64,000 bases of DNA from Planctomycetaceae bacterium (GTDB taxonomy: Bacteria; Planctomycetota; Planctomycetia; Planctomycetales; Planctomycetaceae): assembly GCA_019636285.1 (NCBI GenBank), contig JAHBXV010000017.1:62001-126000 (forward strand). Reading direction: 5' to 3'. The notes beneath the pieces were generated by a model that saw only the letters and a program-made list of their open reading frames with translations, did not search any database and had not been told where the DNA came from. How positions within the stretch are numbered: position 1 is the stretch's first letter; each line of letters starts with the position of its first letter. The translations under genes were made by a program, and so were the position numbers. Shown here in pieces: positions 25,960 through 34,737 of the stretch.

Positions 25960-26414
25960 GATCGAGATCCTTCGAAGCCTGGGGACTTCTGCACTTGCAC
26001 ACGATGGGTTCCCAGCAATTCATCTTCGCATAGCAATTCCAAGGCATACACTCCGTACCTCGGGCTGGGCAACAAAGGCAAGGCAATCGATCCCTCGACC
26101 GTTTGGAGCGGATCGCTACAGGACAAATCGAACGAAATCACAAACAGCACGGAATTGTCCTGAAGGTCGACATACCGCAATTGGAACGACTTTTTGCCGT
26201 TCAGCTCCGTCAAGCTCAAATAAACTTGCGGCGAGCCAGCCGTACGGACTTTCTCCAGCCGCACGCCTTTGTTGATTTCCTCTACTGTAGGCCCCGCTCC
26301 TTCTGGACTCTTGTAAAGGACCGAGAAGACGCCGCAGATGAGATACTTGCCGGTTGCTCTGTCCTGGTAGACATGATCCGCGACAAGGAGGGCTTGCAGG
26401 ACAGGCATGGACAC
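25956..26414 (-). CDS. Conserved small protein, DUF6941-like, first gene of the hic operon
   Basis: A 152-aa soluble protein beginning MSMPVLQALLVADHVYQDRA, with no signal or membrane segment. It looks all-beta, with a closing YGVYALELLCEDELLGTHRV strand pattern. The opening resembles the DUF6941 family seen in planctomycetes and other bacteria; I am moderately sure of the family and the function is unknown. It overlaps hicB by four bases (ATGA), so the three genes form one translational unit. An imperfect 6-bp inverted repeat, GCGGAC/GTCCGC, lies about 65 bases upstream (near 26480-26503) and could be an operator. This is an inference, since HicB proteins bind short palindromes. Confidence 0.65.
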   Translation of the reverse strand: MSMPVLQALLVADHVYQDRATGKYLICGVFSVLYKSPEGAGPTVEEINKGVRLEKVRTAGSPQVYLSLTELNGKKSFQLRYVDLQDNSVLFVISFDLSCSDPLQTVEGSIALPLLPSPRYGVYALELLCEDELLGTHRVQVQKSPGFEGSRS

Positions 26415-26672
26415 CAGAAGAAAACTCCCTACGTAACGAGATGCGGACTACCACGCATTCCGTCCACGGAATTGAGCGGACGCTGTTGAACGCTTGTCCG
26501 CAAGACCGTACTCAGGAAATTGTAGGTGTTCCCTGATCCTGAGGTCGACTGAAATTGCTTCGAAATGTACGATCGGTCAATCCAACTCTTTCGTGTTGAC
26601 CCCGAAAAGCTCGCATGTTTTCGTTGCAGTCACTGCGAGTCCCGGCAATCTGAGACCTCAATTCAGAGATGC

Positions 26673-28073
26673 TCAACCCCGCAACTCGTGCAGCACGCGC
26701 CCACGCGTCAACGGCAGCGGTCGGCCTTCGACGTCGTGGACAATCGTGTCGGGTTCGAAACCCAGGCAGTCGAACACCGTTGCCAGGTAGTCGGCTGGCC
26801 GAATTGGTTCGGTGATTGGTTCGGCGGCGTGCTTGTCGGTCGCTCCCAGCACGACACCACCTTGAATTCCGCCGCCGGCGAGCGCGATCGAGAAGACACG
26901 GCCCCAGTGATCGCGCCCCGCGCGGGCGTTGATCTTGGGCGTGTGGCCGAATTCCGAGACCAGGCAGACGAGTGTCTCGTCGAGGAGTCCCCGCTCGCTC
27001 AGGTCTTCGATCAAGGCCGAACAGACCTGATCGAAGGTGGGCATCAGCCAGCCCTTCAGGCTTTCGCTGTGCTTGTCGTGCGTGTCCCATCCGCCGCTGT
27101 TGGGTTTCTGCTTATCGATGTTCGCCCAATGCACCTGCACCAGTGAAACACCCGCTTCGACGAGGCGGCGGGCGAGAAGCACGCTTTGCCCCTGCCGCGT
27201 TCGTCCGTAACGATCCCGGACTGCATCGGGCTCTGCTTTCAGGTCGAAGGCCGCCCGAGCAGCGCCGCCGGCAATCAGGTTGAGGGCCTTTTGCTGATAG
27301 ATATCGTAATTGGCGACCTCGGCGGCTCGCTCCATGCCATCGATCTGGCTGTTCACCCGTTCGAGCAGCGATAACCGGCGATCGAAGCGGCCGGTCGACA
27401 TCCCCTCGGGCAAGTCGCAACCGGGAGCGGTGAAGGTTGGGTCTTCCGGTTCGCAGACCAGCAGCCACGGGTCGTACTTCCGCCCCAACAGGCCCGCGTC
27501 CGTACCAGGCCACGGATCCTGACCGCCGTTGTTCGCAAGCCCGCGCGGCAACGCGATCGACGCAGGAAGGCCGCCGCGCGACGTGCAGACTGCTTGTACC
27601 AGAGCGTTCAACGAGGGATAATCGTTCGGTTTCCCCGGTGCGGAATTCTCACGGCTGAGGGGGATGTGCGGCATGCCCGTCAGCATCTGGTAGCCGCTGG
27701 TGGAGTGGGCATTATCGCCGGTCACCATCGAGCGGATGACCGCGATCCGATCGGTCAGCCGTGCCAGTTGCGGCATCAGCTCACCGACGAACAATCCCGG
27801 CGTTGCGGTGGCAATGGTTCCGAAGTCTCCGCGAATCTGATCAGGAGCCTCCGGCTTCGGATCCCAGGTTTCGTGCTGGGGACCGCCGCCGCTATGGAAC
27901 AGCACGATCACCGACTTCGCCGTCCCCGCTCGTCGAGCCGGTTCGGAGTGGGCTCGCGACCGCAATAACTGCGGCAGCGACAACCCGCCCAGCCCGATCG
28001 CCCCCAGCCGCAGCCAGTCGCGGCGAGAGTGTCGGACCATCGGCCAGGCAAGACGGTCGAGTGCGGACGTCAT
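26673..28073 (-). CDS. DUF1501 protein with twin-arginine signal
   Basis: A 466-aa protein of the DUF1501 family, an alkaline-phosphatase-like fold abundant in planctomycetes. A twin-arginine-type leader is visible (HSRRDWLRLGAIGLGGLSLP), so it is probably exported folded. Family motifs include SVIVLFHSGGGPQHETWDPK near residue 50, SMVTGDNAHSTSGYQMLTG near 110 and FGHTPKINARAGRDHWG near 380. The start at 28073 has GAGGAG eight bases upstream; the ATG at 28097 does not. DUF1501 genes are generally paired with DUF1549/DUF1553 genes; here no such partner is adjacent. The role is unknown. Confidence 0.9.
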   Translation of the reverse strand: MTSALDRLAWPMVRHSRRDWLRLGAIGLGGLSLPQLLRSRAHSEPARRAGTAKSVIVLFHSGGGPQHETWDPKPEAPDQIRGDFGTIATATPGLFVGELMPQLARLTDRIAVIRSMVTGDNAHSTSGYQMLTGMPHIPLSRENSAPGKPNDYPSLNALVQAVCTSRGGLPASIALPRGLANNGGQDPWPGTDAGLLGRKYDPWLLVCEPEDPTFTAPGCDLPEGMSTGRFDRRLSLLERVNSQIDGMERAAEVANYDIYQQKALNLIAGGAARAAFDLKAEPDAVRDRYGRTRQGQSVLLARRLVEAGVSLVQVHWANIDKQKPNSGGWDTHDKHSESLKGWLMPTFDQVCSALIEDLSERGLLDETLVCLVSEFGHTPKINARAGRDHWGRVFSIALAGGGIQGGVVLGATDKHAAEPITEPIRPADYLATVFDCLGFEPDTIVHDVEGRPLPLTRGRVLHELRG

Positions 28074-28303
28074 TACGGAACTCCTCGGCGAGTGCATCGT
28101 CGGGAACAGCGGCGAGACTTCACTTTCGCATCCAAGTTCGTCGATTCGTCACCCCCTGTCAATTCGATTGCCTGCCAGGCATGTGAACAAACGATCTGGT
28201 TTGTTCCGTCCCTGGTCGCAATCCCTCTCCACAGACGCTTAAAATGTTGCCACTCCGTTGGTGCGATCGGCTTTCATCTTTTCCCGACCAAGGATTCACC
28301 TCC

Positions 28304-29233
28304 ATGACTCAGGCGTTGTCGCGTCGTTCTTTCCTCGCTCATTCGGCCCTGGCCTGCGGCGGGCTGATGTTCTCCCGCTCCCTGTTTGCTCAGGCCGGTA
28401 AGCAGCCCCTTTACGAGATTTCGCTGGCACAGTGGTCGCTTCACAAGGCGTTCTTCGGGCAAGGGGGAGCCGAGAAGCGCGACCCGATGGACTTCGCGAA
28501 GATCGCCAAGGAAGAATGCGGCATCAACGCAGTCGAGTTTGTAAACCAGTTCTACAAGGACAAGAAGGGCGACGACGCGACCGTTCAGGAACTCAAGAAG
28601 CGGTCCGACGACCTCGGCGTCAAGAATCTGCTCATCATGTGCGATGGTGAAGGACGTCTGGGCGACCCCAACGAAGCCGGGCGCGCGAAAGCCGTCGAGA
28701 ATCACCTCCGCTGGGCCGAATGGGCCAAGATGCTGGGCTGCCACTCGATTCGCGTGAACGCCGCCAGCGAAGGCTCCTACTGGGATCAGATCAGCCTCGC
28801 CGCTGATGGTCTCCATCGTCTCTCCGAAGCCTGCGCGTCGCAGTACGGGATCAACGTCATCGTCGAAAACCACGGCGGGCTGTCGTCCAACGGCAAGTGG
28901 CTGTCGGAAGTCATGCGGCGCGTCGGTCTGCCAAGCTGCGGCACGCTGCCGGACTTCGGCAACTTCCGGGTCGCCAACAACGTGTGGTACGACCGCTACA
29001 TCGGAATGGCTGAACTGATGCCGTTCGCCAAGGGTGTCTCCGCCAAGTCGCACGACTTCGACGCCGAAGGCAACGAGACCGCGACCGACTACCGCCGGAT
29101 GATGCAGATCGTCCTGTCGTTTGGTTATCGCGGCTACGTGGGCATCGAGTACGAAGGGAGCAAGCTTCCCGAACTCGAAGGCATTGCCGCGACCAAGAAG
29201 CTGCTGGAAACCGTCCGTACGGAAATCGGCTGA
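28304..29233 (+). CDS. Exported sugar phosphate isomerase/epimerase-like protein
   Basis: A 309-aa protein with a twin-arginine signal ([20 protein letters not shown]) and a xylose-isomerase-like TIM barrel. Acidic metal ligands of the AP-endonuclease-2 superfamily are visible: E in [10 protein letters not shown] and H in VIVENHGG, H in KSHDFDAEG, and the closing E in GIEYEG. Members isomerise or epimerise sugars, or serve as inosose dehydratase-like enzymes; planctomycetes carry many of unknown substrate. An AAGGA element sits nine bases before the ATG at 28304. It is transcribed alone, divergent from the DUF1501 gene, and a palindromic repeat follows. Confidence 0.87.
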   Translation: MTQALSRRSFLAHSALACGGLMFSRSLFAQAGKQPLYEISLAQWSLHKAFFGQGGAEKRDPMDFAKIAKEECGINAVEFVNQFYKDKKGDDATVQELKKRSDDLGVKNLLIMCDGEGRLGDPNEAGRAKAVENHLRWAEWAKMLGCHSIRVNAASEGSYWDQISLAADGLHRLSEACASQYGINVIVENHGGLSSNGKWLSEVMRRVGLPSCGTLPDFGNFRVANNVWYDRYIGMAELMPFAKGVSAKSHDFDAEGNETATDYRRMMQIVLSFGYRGYVGIEYEGSKLPELEGIAATKKLLETVRTEIG

Positions 29234-29258
29234 GAACCGAATGCATTGACGCTTTATT

Positions 29259-29337
29259 CGTGTGCCACTGGCTCGGCCAGTGTGTCTTAAGTTTTTGGCT
29301 CTATAAGAAAATGCACTGGCGAAGCCAGTGGCACACG
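29259..29337. repeat. Double-hairpin palindrome, GTGTGCCACTGGC family
   Basis: The outer arms CGTGTGCCACTGGC (29259-29272) and GCCAGTGGCACACG (29324-29337) are perfectly complementary. Each arm is also half of a local hairpin (CACTGGC-TCG-GCCAGTG on the left, CACTGGC-GAA-GCCAGTG on the right). It fills most of the gap between the isomerase-like gene and the dehydrogenase gene. A left half of the same element is at 43875-43911. Confidence 0.8.
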
Positions 29338-29396
29338 AGGACCAAAAGCACGCCCTCGTTGGAAGAACTGTTCCCCCCCTCCTTGATGGGTTCAAG

Positions 29397-30662
29397 ATGA
29401 TCAAATTGAAAACTGTGACGCTGCTCGCGGCACTCGCCGTGAGTCTTGGCTGGTCTGTCTCCGGTTGGGCTCAGAAGGTCGACGAATCACCGCTCGCCCT
29501 GAAGCCGGTCAAGGCGTTTCCCGAGGTGGAATTCACCGGCTGGGACCATGAAGACAACGGCAAGGTCAATCCGCTCCGTCCCATTCTGTTGACGAACGCC
29601 GGCGACGCCTCCGGCCGCATCTTCGTGCCGACCCAGCAGGGGACGATTCACTCGTTCCCGGCCGATGGCTCGGCGAAAAAGACGTCGGTCTTCATGGACC
29701 TGTCGTCGAAGGTGCAGTACATCGACAAGGAGAACGAAGAGGGCTTCCTGGGCCTCGCGTTTTCACCGAACTACAAAGAAGACGGCGAGTTCTACGCCTA
29801 CTACACCACCAAGGACGAAGCCCATACGTCAGTCGTCAGTCGGTTTCGCCGAAACCCCAATCATCCCGAAATTGCCGATCCTTCCAGTGAGCAGGAAATC
29901 CTCCGGATTCCCCAGCCATTCTGGAATCACAACGGCGGCACCATCTGCTTCGGGCCGGATGGTTACCTCTATATTGCGCTGGGTGATGGCGGGGCCGGGA
30001 ACGACCCTCTGAATCATGCCCAGAATCTCCAGACTCTCCTGGGTTCCATCCTGCGGATTGACGTGACGAAGAAGGATCAGGGCTTGGCCTACGCCATTCC
30101 CAAGGATAATCCCTTCGTCAATCTGATTGCTCCCGGCGGCAAGCAGGCCATCGCGCGGGGCGAAATCTTCGCCTATGGCATGCGGAACCCCTGGCGGATG
30201 TCCTTCGATCGCAAGACCGGAGACTTCTGGGTGGCCGATGTCGGCCAGAACGTGTGGGAAGAGATCAACATTGTCACCAAGGGGGGGAACTACGGCTGGA
30301 ACCTTCGTGAATCCAAGCATCCCTTCGCCCCCAACGGAACGTCGAGTGATAAGACGCTGATCGATCCGATCTGGGAATACCACCATGACCTCGGCAAATC
30401 GATCACCGGCGGAAACGTCTATCGGGGCAAGAAACTGCCAGAATTGCAGGGGTATTACCTCTACGCCGACTACGTTTCGGGCCTCATCTGGGCTCTGAAA
30501 TACGATGCCGCGAAGAAGCAGGTCGTCGAAAACCGCTCGATCCCCATCGACCAGAAGCTCCCCATCATCAGCTTCGGCGAAGACGAAGACGGCGAAGTCT
30601 ACTTCACCGCCGTCGATCCGGTGGGGAATGGCATCTATCGGTTCGACCGCGCCACGAAGTGA
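29397..30662 (+). CDS. PQQ-dependent sugar dehydrogenase (glucose/sorbosone dehydrogenase family)
   Basis: A 421-aa secreted six-bladed beta-propeller. The signal peptide covers residues about 1-23 (ending S-G-W-A-Q). Characteristic GSDH motifs are EEGFLGLAFSPNY, FWNHNGGTICFGPDGYLYI with the catalytic histidine, GMRNPWRMSFDRKTGDFWV and YADYVSGLIWAL. The soluble PQQ glucose dehydrogenase and Hhip-like proteins share this fold, so PQQ binding is likely but not proven. The start at 29397 was chosen because the signal peptide begins there. An intrinsic terminator follows. Probably periplasmic aldose oxidation; the substrate is unknown. Confidence 0.9.
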   Translation: MIKLKTVTLLAALAVSLGWSVSGWAQKVDESPLALKPVKAFPEVEFTGWDHEDNGKVNPLRPILLTNAGDASGRIFVPTQQGTIHSFPADGSAKKTSVFMDLSSKVQYIDKENEEGFLGLAFSPNYKEDGEFYAYYTTKDEAHTSVVSRFRRNPNHPEIADPSSEQEILRIPQPFWNHNGGTICFGPDGYLYIALGDGGAGNDPLNHAQNLQTLLGSILRIDVTKKDQGLAYAIPKDNPFVNLIAPGGKQAIARGEIFAYGMRNPWRMSFDRKTGDFWVADVGQNVWEEINIVTKGGNYGWNLRESKHPFAPNGTSSDKTLIDPIWEYHHDLGKSITGGNVYRGKKLPELQGYYLYADYVSGLIWALKYDAAKKQVVENRSIPIDQKLPIISFGEDEDGEVYFTAVDPVGNGIYRFDRATK

Positions 30663-30705
30663 CGCCATCTGGCGACCGCCGACCACACCGTTGACGACAC
30701 GCGAG

Positions 30706-30734
30706 GCCCGGGGAGTTGCTCCCCGGGCTTTTTT
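30706..30734 (+). terminator. Intrinsic terminator after the sugar dehydrogenase
   Basis: A perfect 10-bp GC-rich stem, GCCCGGGGAG and CTCCCCGGGC, with the 3-base loop TTG is followed at once by six T residues. A textbook Rho-independent terminator. Confidence 0.92.
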
Positions 30735-30974
30735 CATGCGCGGATTCGGCAGCCCCTGCCGGAGTTCACCGAACCCGTTACGGAATCGTTGACCGGATCG
30801 CGCTTTTCGCCCGGAAATACTGGAGTTACGTCAAATTCTCGAAATCGATCATCTGGACACCGTCTCGCGGCTTTCAGTATCACCCCTCCGTTCCATCTCC
30901 CACGAAATCAAATTTACTCGTCACAGACAGGCAGCGGCCGAGCCGAAGAGGGCTTGCCGCTTGCGGAGGGGCTC
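30735..30974 (+). other. Leader region upstream of flhA
   Basis: 240 bases between the preceding terminator and the flhA start. It must hold the flhA promoter. I looked for sigma28 (TAAA-N15-GCCGATAA) and sigma54 (TGGCAC-N5-TTGCA) patterns and found none convincing. The last bases carry a strong ribosome-binding sequence, GGAGGGG, four bases before the ATG. Confidence 0.4.
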
Positions 30975-33104
30975 ATGCCCGTTGCGGATTCACACGAACC
31001 GAAGAGCCTTTGGGCGGTCTCGCAGGGACTGATCTTTCCAGTCCTGATCGTGATGGCCGTCCTGGTGATTATTTCACCGCTCCCGCCGTTCGTGATGGAC
31101 CTGCTCCTCGCCGGCAACGTCACCGTCTCCGTCGTCATCCTCCTGACGACCATCTACGTCGGCAAGCCGCTCGAATTCAGCGTCTTCCCCTCGCTGCTCC
31201 TGGGCACGACCCTGGCGCGGCTGGTCCTCAACGTCGCCACCACCCGGCTCATTCTCACCCGGGCCGCCATCGACGGAACCTCGGCCGCCGGGGGCGTGGT
31301 GGAAGCCTTCGGCCAGTTCGTGGCCGGCGGCCAACTGGTGGTCGGCCTCGTGCTGTTCACCATCCTCGTCATCATTCAGTTCGTCGTCATCACCAAGGGT
31401 GCCACCCGCATCAGCGAAGTGGCCGCCCGATTCGCCCTCGACGGCATGCCCGGCAAGCAGATGGCCATTGACGCCGATCTGAACGCGGGATTGATTACCC
31501 AGGAAGTCGCCAAGGCCCGGCGGGCGGAAGTCTCGCAGCAGGCCGACTTCTACGGGGCCATGGACGGTGCCAGCAAGTTCGTCCGCGGCGATGCGATCGC
31601 CGGGATCATCATCACGCTGATCAACATCGTCGGCGGTCTCATCATCGGCATGGTGATGCACGGCAAGTCGTTCCAGGAAGCCCTGGAGATCTACACGACG
31701 CTGACCGTCGGCGACGGACTGGTCTCGCAGGTTCCCGCGTTCCTCATCTCGCTGGCCGCTGGTCTGTTGGTCACGCGATCGTCGGCTCATTCGAACCTGT
31801 CGCAGGACGTGCTCGGACAGACGTTCAAACACTCCGAAGCCCTCTTCATCGCCTCGGCGTTCGTGACGGCTCTCGCCTTCACCGGACTTCCGATGGTCAC
31901 CATGTTGACGCTGGGCGGCAGTTGCGCGGTGATCGGCTTCTCGCTTCGGAAAACAAAAAAGCAGACGCAGCAGGCCGAGAAGCAGGAAGCCCAACAGAAG
32001 GAAGAAGCGGCCGCATCCCCGGAAGCCAAGCCGGAAGATAACCTTCTTGTTGATCCTCTCGAACTGGAACTGGGCTATGGCTTGATTCGCCTGGCCGATC
32101 CGGCGTCCGGCGGCGACCTGCTCGATCGCATCACCCGGCTGCGGCACAAGATTGCCCAGGATCTGGGAATCATCCTTCCCAAGGTCCGCCTCCGCGACAA
32201 CGTCCGCCTCGATCAACGCTCCTATCAGATCAAGCTTCGTGATGTGCCGATCGCCTGGGGAGAACTCTTCCCCGAAGGCCGCCTGGCCATCGATACCGGC
32301 ATGGTCACCGGACCGATCCCCGGCATCGAAACCCGCGAGCCCGCATTCGGCCGACCGGCCAAGTGGATTGATGCGGGCCTCTCCGAACGGGCAGAACTGC
32401 TCGGTTACAGCGTTGTCGAACCGGCAGCCGTGGCGATGACCCACCTGACCGAAGTCGTTCGCGAACACGCCGACGAACTCCTCAGCCGCCAGCACGTCCA
32501 CGAACTGCTGGCCAACCTTAAAGAGCGTTCACCCAAGGTCGTCGAAGAACTGGTTCCCGATCTGCTCAAGCCCTCGCAGGTCCACCAGATTCTGTCGAAC
32601 CTCCTCCGTGAGCGTGTGCCGATTCGCGATCTGGAAACCATTCTGGAAACGCTCGGCACCTATGCCGACCGCACCAAGGATCTCACGATTCTGACGGAGT
32701 ATGCCCGCCATTCGCTCAGCCGTGTGATCTGCCGCGAGCATCGGGACCGCAACCGCGTACTGCACGTCGTCACGCTCGATCCCGCCGTCGAGGACGTTCT
32801 CGCCGCGGGCATGGAATTCTCCGAGCGGGGCCTGGTCATCAAGTTGTCGCCGCAGGTGGGCGAAGCCGTGACGCAGGAACTGGCCCGCCAGTTGAAGAAA
32901 CTCGTCGACGCTGGTCACGCACCGGTCGTTCTGTGCAGCCCGCAGATTCGCGCCGGGCTCCGGCAGCTGACTCAGAACGCGCTCCCGAAATTGGCCGTGC
33001 TCAGCCTCAACGAAGTCACTCGCGACACAGCTGTCGAACCGCACGCACAAGTCACGCTCGCGGCCATCAAATCACCGCCGCAAAGAACACCCGTTAAGAC
33101 CTGA
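30975..33104 (+). CDS. flhA: Flagellar export apparatus protein FlhA
   Basis: A 709-aa inner-membrane core of the flagellar type III export gate. The N-terminal 330 residues hold about eight transmembrane helices, with the conserved cytoplasmic loop RISEVAARFALDGMPGKQMA (FHIPEP signature region). A linker with Gln/Glu/Ala repeats follows (about residues 335-365), then the cytoplasmic ring domain that docks chaperone-substrate complexes. Length and domains are normal. The ATG at 30975 is preceded by GGAGGGG and begins the family-like N terminus; upstream codons in the frame are not conserved-looking. It is the first gene of flhA-flhF-flhG-small gene-fliA, so this organism very probably makes a flagellum. 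Confidence 0.95.
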   Translation: MPVADSHEPKSLWAVSQGLIFPVLIVMAVLVIISPLPPFVMDLLLAGNVTVSVVILLTTIYVGKPLEFSVFPSLLLGTTLARLVLNVATTRLILTRAAIDGTSAAGGVVEAFGQFVAGGQLVVGLVLFTILVIIQFVVITKGATRISEVAARFALDGMPGKQMAIDADLNAGLITQEVAKARRAEVSQQADFYGAMDGASKFVRGDAIAGIIITLINIVGGLIIGMVMHGKSFQEALEIYTTLTVGDGLVSQVPAFLISLAAGLLVTRSSAHSNLSQDVLGQTFKHSEALFIASAFVTALAFTGLPMVTMLTLGGSCAVIGFSLRKTKKQTQQAEKQEAQQKEEAAASPEAKPEDNLLVDPLELELGYGLIRLADPASGGDLLDRITRLRHKIAQDLGIILPKVRLRDNVRLDQRSYQIKLRDVPIAWGELFPEGRLAIDTGMVTGPIPGIETREPAFGRPAKWIDAGLSERAELLGYSVVEPAAVAMTHLTEVVREHADELLSRQHVHELLANLKERSPKVVEELVPDLLKPSQVHQILSNLLRERVPIRDLETILETLGTYADRTKDLTILTEYARHSLSRVICREHRDRNRVLHVVTLDPAVEDVLAAGMEFSERGLVIKLSPQVGEAVTQELARQLKKLVDAGHAPVVLCSPQIRAGLRQLTQNALPKLAVLSLNEVTRDTAVEPHAQVTLAAIKSPPQRTPVKT

Positions 33105-33183
33105 TGACATAGCGACATAGTCCAGATCGTCCCTGTCCTTCGCATCTCTCGAAACCGGTTGGTCATCCGACAGGATCGAAAAC

Positions 33184-34650
33184 ATGAGTTCCGACATCCG
33201 CATCTTCACCGCAGAATCGATGGACGCTGCCCTCGAGCTGGTGCGTCGCGATCTGGGAAGCGACGCGATCATCCTGCACACGCGGCAAATCGAAAAAAGG
33301 CGGTTGCTCCCCTGGCCGCGCGTCATTCAGGAAGTCGAAATCACGGCCGGAGTCGGCGTCAAACTGAAATCCTCGTCCGCGCGAACCGCACCTGAGCCAG
33401 CCGCGGTCGTCGCCGAGCCCGCACGAAGCAGCAAGCCGGTCGCGCCCCCCACGCGCTCCCACGAAGACTTGGCACCGCCACCGGCATTGCTGTCTGGTGG
33501 AACAACCATTGCCGCCCGTTCCCGCCGAAACGCGGAACCAGTCGTCACGCCCGAACTGCCGGTTTCCGAACCAGTCGCCAAGAAGGTTGAGGCACCTCCG
33601 GCCGCTGCTCCAATCGTTGCTCCACTTCCGCCCGTAACGGCACCGATCAGCCGCCGTGTTCCGTCGACCGTCATTGCCACTCGTCTGGCCGCGGCCGGCG
33701 ATCCGACCGCCGACATCCAGCAACGGCTTGACCTGCTGCAGAAGATGATCGCCGATCTGGGGCGCAAGCCCCGCAATGAAATCCTGGGGGACGTCCCGCC
33801 CGAACTCTTCCACGTCTATACGCAGCTCTTGGATGCCGAAGTCGACGAGGAGAGCGCCCGCGACCTGGTCGCCGCCCTCAAGCGGACCGCCACGCCCGAG
33901 CAGCTCGCCGACTCCCGAGCCACGATGTCCGTCCTGACCGCGCTCATTGAAAAGAAGATGCCTACGACGGGTCCATTGCGTCCCGAACGCGGCTTGCGAA
34001 GTGTCGTAGCGTTTGTCGGACCCACGGGCGTCGGCAAGACAACCACGCTCGCCAAGATGGCTGCGAACTACCGCCTGCGGGAAGGTTTGCGAGTGGGCCT
34101 GGTGACGGTCGACACCTACCGCATTGCCGCCGTCGAACAATTGAGAACCTATGCCGACATCATCGACCTGCCGATGAAGGTCGTGACGAGCCCGAAGGAA
34201 ATGCGCCGGGCGCTGGATGAGCTGGCCGGTCTCGATCTGGTCTTCATCGACACTGCGGGCCGCAGTCCGCGCGATGACCTGAAGTTGCAGGAGCTCAAGT
34301 CGCTGCTCGACGAAGCCCGCGCCGATCAGGTCTACCTGGTTCTCAGCCTGTCGGCTGGTGCCCGGGCGATTGAAGCCGCCGCTGAACAGTTCCGTTGCGT
34401 CAGTCCCACGGCTGCGATTCTCACCAAGCTCGATGAAGCCCTGGGTTGTGGATCCCTGGTTTCACTTCCGGAGCGCATTGGACTCCCGGTTAGCTACCTC
34501 ACGATGGGTCAGGACGTTCCCGACGACATCGAGCCGGCCCAGTCGAGCCGCATGGCTCAGTTGGCGCTCGGGCTCGATTCCGTTCGCTCGCTGCCGGTTG
34601 GTGACGACTCGATGGCAAGCATCGCACGTCACCCAGCCATGCGAAGTTGA
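33184..34650 (+). CDS. flhF: Flagellar biosynthesis GTPase FlhF
   Basis: A 488-aa SRP-type GTPase that sets where flagella are built. The N-terminal 60 residues are the basic B domain, then a long Pro/Ala-rich linker (about 65-165), the N domain (about 180-270) and the G domain. The P-loop GPTGVGKTTT starts at residue 279; later motifs are DTYRIAAVEQL and DTAGRSPRDD, as in FtsY/Ffh relatives. FlhF acts with FlhG, which is encoded next, after 87 bases. The order flhA-flhF-flhG-fliA is widely conserved. All nucleotide-binding motifs are intact. Confidence 0.94.
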   Translation: MSSDIRIFTAESMDAALELVRRDLGSDAIILHTRQIEKRRLLPWPRVIQEVEITAGVGVKLKSSSARTAPEPAAVVAEPARSSKPVAPPTRSHEDLAPPPALLSGGTTIAARSRRNAEPVVTPELPVSEPVAKKVEAPPAAAPIVAPLPPVTAPISRRVPSTVIATRLAAAGDPTADIQQRLDLLQKMIADLGRKPRNEILGDVPPELFHVYTQLLDAEVDEESARDLVAALKRTATPEQLADSRATMSVLTALIEKKMPTTGPLRPERGLRSVVAFVGPTGVGKTTTLAKMAANYRLREGLRVGLVTVDTYRIAAVEQLRTYADIIDLPMKVVTSPKEMRRALDELAGLDLVFIDTAGRSPRDDLKLQELKSLLDEARADQVYLVLSLSAGARAIEAAAEQFRCVSPTAAILTKLDEALGCGSLVSLPERIGLPVSYLTMGQDVPDDIEPAQSSRMAQLALGLDSVRSLPVGDDSMASIARHPAMRS

Positions 34651-34737
34651 GAGACGCCGCCCCTTTCGTTCCGGGCAACGCAGACTGCTTCATCACGCAT
34701 CGAATCTTAATTTCGTCCTTCGGACTACGACGCCAGT

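Noticed and set aside
30735-30974. Sigma54 or sigma28 promoter ahead of flhA
   Set aside because: No pair of elements with correct spacing was found on inspection.
31074-32501. 475-codon minus-strand open frame
   Set aside because: Antisense to flhA; rich in Asp, Glu, Gly and Arg with no fold, as expected from the complement of a membrane-protein gene.
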